This document shows positions 1 through 5,086 of a stretch of DNA of 5,086 nucleotides, in pieces. Within the stretch, counting starts at the first letter, position 1; the number at the start of each line of letters is the position of its first letter. Both the position numbers and the translations under genes were made by a program. Under the pieces are notes generated by a model. The model was not told where the DNA came from. It worked only from the letters and a program-made list of their open reading frames with translations, and did not search any database. Origin of the DNA: Bacteroidota bacterium (GTDB taxonomy: Bacteria; Bacteroidota; Bacteroidia; Bacteroidales; Prolixibacteraceae); contig JAMDDG010000258.1 in assembly GCA_023488865.1 (NCBI GenBank), forward strand, positions 1-5,086, read 5' to 3'.

Positions 1-188
1 ATTCAAAAGATGATGCATTACTTGTTTATCTCAACCAGCTTTTGAGCGAAGCAGAAGGGAATGAGCAATACCTGCTTTCAGCTTCAGAGGAGAAATTAGT
101 TTCCGAAAGTATTGCCGATTATATGACAGGTAAAGTCGTTTCAAATGAAGATGTTACCTTAAGGAATGAAAAATGGTTACAAGAATAA
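1..188 (+). CDS. Antitoxin-like small protein of a type II toxin-antitoxin pair (C-terminal part)
   Basis: The gene enters from the left edge; the first complete codon is at 3 and the stop is TAA at 186-188, leaving 61 visible residues. The visible protein is acidic and probably helical, and ends with a segment reading roughly IADYMTGKVVSNEDVTLRNE followed by KWLQE. A C-terminal 'G-K/E-x-(I/V)-S-(N/H)-E-D/E-V ... WL' pattern is common in small Bacteroidota antitoxins that precede RelE/ParE-family toxins; this is family knowledge, not a database hit. The context fits: a toxin-like start codon at 173 lies inside the last codons, the usual antitoxin-toxin overlap. The toxin itself is destroyed (see the 173-273 entry), so this would be an orphan antitoxin. 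The N-terminus, which would show any DNA-binding domain, lies outside the window. The family assignment is an inference from a short motif. Confidence 0.6.
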   Translation, partial: SKDDALLVYLNQLLSEAEGNEQYLLSASEEKLVSESIADYMTGKVVSNEDVTLRNEKWLQE

Positions 189-273
189 TCTGGACAAATC
201 AGGCAGATTAATATGGGATTGTCGTCAAAATCCGGAGTCTTTGAAACTCAGAAGCAATGAACCCTTTGTATGA
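173..273 (+). pseudogene. Relic of a RelE/ParE-family toxin with the middle deleted
   Basis: An ATG at 173, preceded by AAGGA at 161-165 (7-base spacing), opens a frame reading MVTRIIWTNQAD and then hits TAA at 209-211. That start resembles the first strand of Bacteroidota ParE-like toxins (M-V-x-x-I-I-W-T-x-x-A). Two bases out of register, from 205, the sequence reads RLIWDCRQNPESLKL and runs to TGA at 271-273. 'WD-x-RQ-(N/D)-P-x-x-L' is the usual C-terminal ending of the same toxin family. A complete toxin is about 95-100 residues, so roughly 70-80 residues between the two pieces are missing and the join is out of frame. This is a decayed gene and no active toxin can be made. The intact antitoxin tail overlaps its start by 16 bases, as in working pairs. 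The C-terminal remnant overlaps the start of the XdhC-MocA gene. Both motif matches are short and made from memory. Confidence 0.6.
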
Positions 274-1906
274 ACAATTAATCGGTTACCTACAAACAGG
301 AGCAATTATTCAGACTGGCTCGTTGCTCTTTACCAAAGGATCTGCCCCCCAGGTCCCGGGAGCCATGGCCATTTTCGAAAGAGAGAAGGTGTTAGGCGGT
401 ACCCTTGGCGGAGGATTGCTCGAAGCGGAGGCGCAAAAGGTCGCAGCTTTATCGGCTTCCACTGGTGAGAGTGCTTTACAATGGATTCATTTTCAGTCAG
501 ATTTAGAGGATCAGACAGGAGCGATCTGCGGAGGCAGTGCGCTGTTTTTGATCGATGCGAATCCCGAGGGTCATCTCGAGGTCTACAGGCAATTGATTGA
601 TTCATTGCATCGGCGAAAAAGCGGTGCGTTGTTCACTACGATCAAATTTTCAGGTAGTCCGGTTCCGACCCTTCAACGCATTTGGATCGAACGGCAGGAT
701 TATCTTCCCGAAACAATAACATCAATTCTCTTTTCTGAGGATTTAGATACAAAACAAATAATTGACAGCAGGACTCCCTGTTACATTGAAACGGAAGGAG
801 AAAAGGAAGAAAAAACGATTCTCTTCATCGAACCCATCCATCCAATCTCACAGCTGATCATTGTCGGCGCCGGACATATAGGTCAGGCGCTTTGCCGGAT
901 CAGCAGCCTGGTGGATTTTGAAATAACGGTGGTAGACGACCGGCCTGAACTGGCAGTCCCCTCCAGATTTCCGGAAGCATCCGGAATTATTTGCCAGCCC
1001 TTGCAGAAGGCATTTGAAACTATTTCATTAACTTCGGATACTTATGTGGTGATAGCCACACAGGGCCACAGAACAGACATCCTGGCGCTGAGAGCCTGTA
1101 TCGGTTCAGATGCAGCTTACATCGGGGTCATTGGCAGTAAACGCAAAACCACTTTGATGGGGCAAAAGTTCATTGCCGAAAAATGGGCAACCCCCGATGA
1201 GTGGAGGTTCGTTCATACCCCGGTAGGGATCGATATCCATTCCAGGACAGTCAATGAGATAGCTGTGAGCATTTTAGCAGAATTGATTAAGGAACGCCAC
1301 GAGATAAAATTCAGCCGAAGCAAAAAGCAGGTGACGGCCATCGTTCTTGCTGCCGGTAAAAGTACCCGGATGGGTCAACAAAAACTGCTGATGCCGTTTG
1401 AAGGGAAAAGCATGGTTGCGGCAGTCGTGACCAAAATAGCCGGTTCTGCTGCATCCCGGATTATCGTGGTAACCGGAAGCGACAGAAATAAAATGGAAGG
1501 GGAGCTCAAAGCTTATCCGGTGTCTTTCGCGAATAATGAAAGATATGATGAGGGCATGCTCACTTCCGTTCAGGCAGGGGTTGCAGCTGCTGGTCCGGAA
1601 GCGGATGGTCATCTGATCCTTTTGGGTGATCAACCGATGGTCTCTGAAGCTGTAATTAACAGATTGATAGCTGTTTTTCAGAAAACAGGGAAGGGTCTGG
1701 TAGTCCCGGCTTTCAAGGGGAAACGTGGTCATCCGGTATTAATTGCTTCCAGGTATAAAGATGAAATCAGAAAAATAAATCCGGATACGGGACTTCGGGA
1801 GCTGTTTCTGAATCACCCGGATGATATCCTGGAAATTGAGTTTGAGTCAGAAGCGGTTTTGAAAGATATTGACACCCCCGAAGATTACCGGCGGGAAACC
1901 AATTAA
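257..1906 (+). CDS. XdhC-MocA fusion: molybdenum cofactor sulfuration/insertion chaperone fused to CTP:molybdopterin cytidylyltransferase
   Basis: This cytoplasmic maturation protein of 549 residues serves a molybdenum hydroxylase. Residues 10-75 form the XdhC/CoxI N-terminal domain (GSAPQVPGA at 28-36, GGTLGGGLLE at 47-56), with a conserved-type CGG at 91-93. Residues 198-342 form the XdhC Rossmann domain (GAGHIGQAL 204-212, DDR 227-229, TQGHRTD 268-274, YIGVIGSKRK 288-297, PVGIDI 322-327). Residues 358-545 form a MocA-type nucleotidyltransferase (LAAGKSTRMGQQKLL 364-378, GDQP 457-460, GHPVLI 491-496, DIDTPEDY 537-544). LAAG rather than LAGG in the nucleotide loop favours CTP-using MocA over GTP-using MobA. 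The expected role is to make molybdopterin cytosine dinucleotide, then bind, sulfurate and deliver it to the large subunit downstream. XdhC and MocA are often separate proteins; here all motifs of both are intact in one chain. In this frame ATG 257 is the only start after the stop at 242, and a GGAG at 234-237 is too distant to be a convincing ribosome site. Residues differ from the classical GSTPR motif (Q32 replaces Arg). Confidence 0.93.
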   Translation: MNPLYEQLIGYLQTGAIIQTGSLLFTKGSAPQVPGAMAIFEREKVLGGTLGGGLLEAEAQKVAALSASTGESALQWIHFQSDLEDQTGAICGGSALFLIDANPEGHLEVYRQLIDSLHRRKSGALFTTIKFSGSPVPTLQRIWIERQDYLPETITSILFSEDLDTKQIIDSRTPCYIETEGEKEEKTILFIEPIHPISQLIIVGAGHIGQALCRISSLVDFEITVVDDRPELAVPSRFPEASGIICQPLQKAFETISLTSDTYVVIATQGHRTDILALRACIGSDAAYIGVIGSKRKTTLMGQKFIAEKWATPDEWRFVHTPVGIDIHSRTVNEIAVSILAELIKERHEIKFSRSKKQVTAIVLAAGKSTRMGQQKLLMPFEGKSMVAAVVTKIAGSAASRIIVVTGSDRNKMEGELKAYPVSFANNERYDEGMLTSVQAGVAAAGPEADGHLILLGDQPMVSEAVINRLIAVFQKTGKGLVVPAFKGKRGHPVLIASRYKDEIRKINPDTGLRELFLNHPDDILEIEFESEAVLKDIDTPEDYRRETN

Positions 1907-2010
1907 CCCTGTTATTTTGCGCTTTAGGACGTTCTTTGCGGAAAGTAGTAATGCTGAACAACAGATGATATACCATTTATACATAAACCAACTTTTAAAA
2001 CGAAATCGAT

Positions 2011-2493
2011 ATGAAGGAAAAAATCAAATTTACCCTGAATGGCAAGGCCATTGAATTTGAGACAGATACCAATCAGATTTTGCTCAATGTACTGCGTTCT
2101 GAACTCGGGCTGACCGGCACTAAATTTGGTTGCGGAGAAGGTTTCTGCGGTGCCTGTACCATCTTAGTAGACGGTGTGGCGCAAAGATCCTGCGGGATGG
2201 CCGTCAAAGAGATCGAAGGAAAGAAAGTGGTAACCATCGAAGGGTTGGCCCAAGGGGGAAAGCTGCACCCTGTTCAGAAAGCATTTGTCGGGCATGAGGC
2301 CCAGCAGTGCGGATTTTGTACCTCGGGGCAGATCATGAATGCGGTAGGGCTTTTAAATGCTGATCCAAGACCCACCCGCGAAAAGATTATCGAAGGGATG
2401 AACGGAAATCTATGCCGGTGCGGCGCTTACAACCGGATTATTGCTGCAGTAGAAACGGCTTCAAAAGAAATGAACGGAGGAAACATATTATGA
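2011..2493 (+). CDS. Molybdenum hydroxylase small subunit with two [2Fe-2S] clusters (IorA/CoxS-type)
   Basis: This 160-residue electron-transfer subunit is the usual length for the family. Residues 1-78 form a plant-ferredoxin-type domain with cluster ligands C41, C46, C49 and C61 (pattern GCGEGFCGAC). Residues 85-155 form the helical second-cluster domain with C100 and C103 (QCGFC) and C135 and C137 (CRC). All eight ligands are present. It carries electrons away from the molybdenum centre of the large subunit encoded next to it. It has no signal peptide of its own, so if the complex is exported it must travel folded and docked with the Tat-targeted large subunit. The start at 2011 gives the standard N-terminus; the upstream stretch is A/T-rich with no Shine-Dalgarno site, which is common in Bacteroidota. 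A 104-base gap separates it from the maturation gene, and its TGA overlaps the large-subunit ATG by four bases (ATGA at 2490-2493), implying translational coupling. Confidence 0.96.
   Translation: MKEKIKFTLNGKAIEFETDTNQILLNVLRSELGLTGTKFGCGEGFCGACTILVDGVAQRSCGMAVKEIEGKKVVTIEGLAQGGKLHPVQKAFVGHEAQQCGFCTSGQIMNAVGLLNADPRPTREKIIEGMNGNLCRCGAYNRIIAAVETASKEMNGGNIL
2476..2480 (+). promoter_or_regulatory. Ribosome binding site fixing the large-subunit start
   Basis: GGAGG lies nine bases upstream of the ATG at 2490. It is the clearest Shine-Dalgarno sequence in the window. It supports the start at 2490 over an in-frame ATG at 2412, which would add 26 residues lying wholly inside the small-subunit gene. 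The site sits within the last codons of the small subunit (Asn-Gly-Gly), so translation of the two subunits is probably coupled. Confidence 0.8.
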
Positions 2494-4619
2494 ACGCAGA
2501 AGAGATCAACGAAATATATTTTGGGGATGTGGATTTACCCATCAATCCGGGACGCCGCGAATTTATCAAGAAACTCGGGGCGGGTCTGTTTATCATTTTT
2601 GCCATCAACCCATTCTCTTCGCTGGCCGAAGAAGAGGAAGAGGCCAACAAAAGGGCTGACTTCAATCTTTATCTCAGGATCCGAGAGGATGGCCGGGTAG
2701 AATGTTATACAGGGAAGATCGAGATGGGACAGGGTGTCACCACCTCGCTCGCCCAGGCTCTGGCAGAAGAACTGGATGTTGAGCTGAACAGCATCGATAT
2801 GATCATGGGAGACACAGATTTGTGTCCCTACGATGCAGGTACCTGGGGTTCTTTGTCTACGCGTACTGTCGATCCTGTGCTTAGGGCAGCGGCCATAGAA
2901 GCACGTATGGAACTAATTAAAATGGCTTCCGTTGAGCTGAAAGTTCCTGAAGATCAACTAAAAACGGGGAATGGCTATGTTTTAAACAAAACTGATAATT
3001 CCGTTAAAATCAGTTATGGTTCACTCACCAAAGGCAAAAAAATTGTAAAAACCATCAGACGGGCCCTTGTTTTTAAAAAACCTGGAGAATTCACGCAGGT
3101 TGGGAAACAGGTTCATGCAACCAATGCGCTTTTGAAAGTAACTGGCAAGGCTAAATATTCCGGAGATATTCAACTTCCCGGAATGCTCTATGCTGCATTC
3201 AGCCGTCCGCCTGCGCACGGATGCAAGCTTTTGTCGGTCGACAAGGGTAAAGCCGAAGCGATGGAGGGGGTAAAGGTAATTGTGATTGATGATCTGATTG
3301 CCGCGTTGCATGCCCATCCTAACATGGCGGCCATTGCTGCCGCAGCTATCAAAGCCGAATGGAGCAAACCGGAAGTGCTGGCAACCGACAAAACCATCTT
3401 CAGTTACATCGTTTCACAGGGGAAAGAGACAAAGATCGTTGAAGAAAAAGGTAATCCGGATACGGGATTTGCCGATGCTGACTTTGTCCTTGAGGCCGAA
3501 TACCATGACGGGTACAAAGCCCATGCCGCCATTGAGACGCATACTGCGACTGCCCATTTTGAAGGGGACCGGCTTATTATCTGGGCATCCACCCAGTCAC
3601 CTTTTGGGACCAGAAAAGACCTTTCAGCCAGATTAAAAATGCCCCTCGAAAATATAGTGGTAAAGCAAATATTATTGGGCGGAGGATTCGGTGGCAAGGT
3701 TTATTCGGAACAGGCCATCGAAGCAGCTTTGCTTGCAAAAGAGTCAGGAGCACCGGTACAACTTGCCTGGACAAGGGAAGAAGAATTTATGTACGATCAG
3801 TTCCGTCCGGCCGCTGTGATGCAGATCAAGGCCGGAGTGAAAAAGAGCGGAAAAATAGTAGCCTGGAAATACAATATTTACTGTGCAGGAAGCCGTGGCG
3901 TCAATGATTTTTATGGTATTCCGAACCTTAGGACTGCCCTTTATGACAAAAAGGGGATGCATCCTTTCGGAACAGGTGCCTGGAGGGCTCCGGGAAACAA
4001 TACCACTACCTTTGCGCGTGAATCACACATCGATGTGCTTGCCGATAAAATCGGGATGGATCCGCTGGCCTTCCGGCTAACAAATGTCTCAAACCCCAAA
4101 ATAGAACGGACACTTCGTCTCGCAGCCAAAACGTTTAACTATACTTCCGCAAAGCCCGGAAAGAATCGGGGAGTTGGTATTGCATTAGGAACCGATGCCG
4201 GGACCTTTGTTGCAGTCATCGCGGAAGTTGAAGTGAATCCCTCAACTGGCGTTGTCAAAGTGCTCCGTGTAGTATGTGCACAGGACATGGGTCAGGTTAT
4301 CAATCCTCATGGAGCCCGCGTACAGGCAGAGGGATGCATAACGATGGGTTTGGGTTATGCCTTGTATGAAGATGTTCCGTTCAACTGGGGAGAGGTGTTG
4401 GTCCGTAATTTTGATACTTATGAGATCACCAGATTCTCTACAACAGCTCCGGTGGAAGTGGTCTTCTACGATGACATGAGCGCGCCGCCGCAAGGAGGAG
4501 GCGAACCTGCGATTATCGGCGTGGGCGGGGCCATCGCCAATGCAGTTTTCCATGCTTCAGGAGCAAGGGTAACCCAGATGCCGGTAACCCCGGAACGTAT
4601 TTTGGAAAAGATCAAATAG
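2490..4619 (+). CDS. Tat-exported molybdopterin-binding large subunit of a xanthine dehydrogenase-family hydroxylase (IorB-like)
   Basis: This 709-residue catalytic subunit probably hydroxylates an aldehyde or N-heterocycle with water-derived oxygen. A twin-arginine signal is visible: GRREFIKKLGAG at 21-32, a hydrophobic core at about 31-45, and a likely cleavage after SLA at 44-46, before an acidic run. This points to the periplasm. An N-terminal cofactor-binding segment has MGQG at 79-82 and GTWGSLSTR at 117-125. An aldehyde oxidase/xanthine dehydrogenase hammerhead-like domain spans roughly 215-295. The main molybdopterin domains carry GGGFGGK at 397-403, AWRAPG at 497-502, QAEGCITMGLGYAL at 612-625 and GEPAIIGVGGA at 671-681. 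E672 aligns with the catalytic glutamate of the family. The domain order and the lack of a fused or neighbouring FAD subunit match isoquinoline 1-oxidoreductase beta subunits. The substrate cannot be deduced. The preceding XdhC-MocA gene predicts a cytosine dinucleotide cofactor. The start at 2490 is set by GGAGG at 2476-2480 and the ATGA overlap. Confidence 0.94.
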   Translation: MNAEEINEIYFGDVDLPINPGRREFIKKLGAGLFIIFAINPFSSLAEEEEEANKRADFNLYLRIREDGRVECYTGKIEMGQGVTTSLAQALAEELDVELNSIDMIMGDTDLCPYDAGTWGSLSTRTVDPVLRAAAIEARMELIKMASVELKVPEDQLKTGNGYVLNKTDNSVKISYGSLTKGKKIVKTIRRALVFKKPGEFTQVGKQVHATNALLKVTGKAKYSGDIQLPGMLYAAFSRPPAHGCKLLSVDKGKAEAMEGVKVIVIDDLIAALHAHPNMAAIAAAAIKAEWSKPEVLATDKTIFSYIVSQGKETKIVEEKGNPDTGFADADFVLEAEYHDGYKAHAAIETHTATAHFEGDRLIIWASTQSPFGTRKDLSARLKMPLENIVVKQILLGGGFGGKVYSEQAIEAALLAKESGAPVQLAWTREEEFMYDQFRPAAVMQIKAGVKKSGKIVAWKYNIYCAGSRGVNDFYGIPNLRTALYDKKGMHPFGTGAWRAPGNNTTTFARESHIDVLADKIGMDPLAFRLTNVSNPKIERTLRLAAKTFNYTSAKPGKNRGVGIALGTDAGTFVAVIAEVEVNPSTGVVKVLRVVCAQDMGQVINPHGARVQAEGCITMGLGYALYEDVPFNWGEVLVRNFDTYEITRFSTTAPVEVVFYDDMSAPPQGGGEPAIIGVGGAIANAVFHASGARVTQMPVTPERILEKIK

Positions 4620-5086
4620 TCACTTCCGACATTGCCTCCGGTATCTCGATGTTTTGATAACCGGCATTGACCAACTCATCTTTGTAAAAAGTTTGAGCTT
4701 CATAATCGCCATGCACTAAGAAGATTTTCTTAATGGCAGATTTGTCCTGGCAACTAAGAAATGACATCATTTCACTGTAATCGCCGTGTCCGCTGAATGC
4801 CTCAATGCGGGCAATTTCGGCATTCACCTGGTATTTGTTTCCAAAAATAGAAACAATTTTTTCACCATTTACCAATCTTGCCCCCAAAGTACGTGGGGCA
4901 CAATATCCCACTACCAAAATGGTGTTCTTGGGATTGGAAATGTTGTTGGCCAGATGGTGTTTAATCCGTCCGGCCTCCATCATACCTGATGCGGAGATAA
5001 TTATACAGGGGTTTTTAATAAAATTGAGTTTTTTTGAATCATCGGTCGAAGTGATGTAATGCAGTGAATTGAACCCAAACGGATCA
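4612..5086 (-). CDS. Beta-CASP metallo-beta-lactamase-fold hydrolase, RNA-processing type (C-terminal part)
   Basis: The gene runs leftward from beyond the right edge to a stop at 4614-4612. The reading frame is open to the window end, giving 157 visible residues, so the Met codon at 4983 is internal and not the start. The visible part begins DPFGFNSLHYI and continues through SASGMMEAGRIKHH, a beta-CASP motif, then VGYCAPRTLG, the RNA-specificity motif AFSGHGDYSEM and the metal-site region FLVHGDYEAQ. These are hallmarks of the CPSF73/RNase J-related metallo-hydrolases with a zinc-dependent RNA specificity domain; the family acts as endo- or exoribonucleases in the cytoplasm. Full-length relatives are about 450-470 residues, so the N-terminal metallo-beta-lactamase half with its HxHxDH motif is outside the window. 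No sign of decay is seen. It is unlikely to be functionally tied to the molybdenum enzyme: it lies on the opposite strand and its last eight bases overlap the end of the large-subunit gene. Confidence 0.93.
   Translation of the reverse strand, partial: DPFGFNSLHYITSTDDSKKLNFIKNPCIIISASGMMEAGRIKHHLANNISNPKNTILVVGYCAPRTLGARLVNGEKIVSIFGNKYQVNAEIARIEAFSGHGDYSEMMSFLSCQDKSAIKKIFLVHGDYEAQTFYKDELVNAGYQNIEIPEAMSEVTI

Noticed and set aside
1274..1732. Minus-strand open frame of 152 codons opposite the MocA domain
   Set aside because: It is antisense to a well-conserved domain with all motifs intact, and its translation has no recognisable family features; it is a shadow frame.
1330..1906. MobA (GTP:molybdopterin guanylyltransferase) as the identity of the C-terminal domain
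   Set aside because: The nucleotide loop reads LAAG-x-S-x-RMG-xx-K, the MocA style, rather than LAGG-x-S-x-RMG-x-DK. Fusion to XdhC and the adjacent xanthine dehydrogenase-family enzyme also fit MocA.
1907..2010. Possible promoter or hairpin in the 104-base gap between the maturation gene and the small subunit
   Set aside because: TTTTG at about 1916-1920 and an A/T-rich stretch at about 1968-1982 loosely recall Bacteroidota promoter elements, but neither gives a proper TAnnTTTG with a spaced -33 box. The only stem seen (CTTT/AAAG near 1934-1945) has four pairs. Nothing here is strong enough to call.
2412..2489. A 26-residue N-terminal extension of the large subunit from an ATG at 2412
   Set aside because: It lies entirely inside the small-subunit gene, shows no signal or family similarity, and is passed over by the GGAGG site and the ATGA overlap that mark ATG 2490.
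3404..3697. Minus-strand open frames opposite the large subunit, including this one
   Set aside because: Low-complexity, proline- and serine-rich translations antisense to the conserved GGGFGGK region; shadow frames.
5029..5035. Run of T residues that could indicate slippage or a frameshift in the minus-strand gene
   Set aside because: The frame stays open across it and the translation on both sides matches the expected family pattern (SKKLNFIKNPCIIISASG), so the run simply encodes a Lys-Lys pair.
4805..5059. Plus-strand open frames at the right end
   Set aside because: They lie antisense to the beta-CASP and RNA-specificity motifs of the minus-strand hydrolase and have no family features of their own.

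Overview
The window is a chromosomal segment most likely from a member of the Bacteroidota. This rests on the style of the genes rather than on a marker gene: an antitoxin tail and a ParE-toxin end motif typical of that phylum, a fused XdhC-MocA maturation protein, mostly weak or absent Shine-Dalgarno sites, and moderate GC content.

Layout. Positions 1-188 hold the C-terminal part of a small antitoxin-like protein. It is followed by (and overlaps) a tiny wreck of a ParE/RelE-type toxin gene (173-273), in which a recognisable N-terminus is joined out of frame to a recognisable C-terminus and the middle is gone. From 257 to 4619 lies a compact plus-strand molybdenum hydroxylase cluster. It consists of a cofactor maturation fusion protein (XdhC sulfuration/insertion chaperone plus MocA-type CTP:molybdopterin cytidylyltransferase, 257-1906), a two-cluster [2Fe-2S] small subunit (2011-2493), and a Tat-targeted molybdopterin-binding large subunit (2490-4619). 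On the minus strand, 4612 to beyond the window end carries the C-terminal third or so of a beta-CASP metallo-beta-lactamase-fold RNA-processing-type hydrolase. It converges on the large-subunit gene with an 8-base tail-to-tail overlap.

How the genes work together. The MocA domain would convert Mo-molybdopterin to the cytosine dinucleotide form. The attached XdhC domain would hold that cofactor, promote its sulfuration and deliver it to the large subunit. The small subunit would dock, and the folded complex would leave through the Tat pathway using the single signal on the large subunit. No FAD subunit is present in the window, so the enzyme resembles the isoquinoline 1-oxidoreductase/aldehyde dehydrogenase type that passes electrons to a separate acceptor. 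The substrate cannot be read from the sequence.

I did not find a clearly undescribed system. The items most worth a second look are the internally deleted toxin next to its antitoxin, and the single-chain XdhC-MocA fusion.
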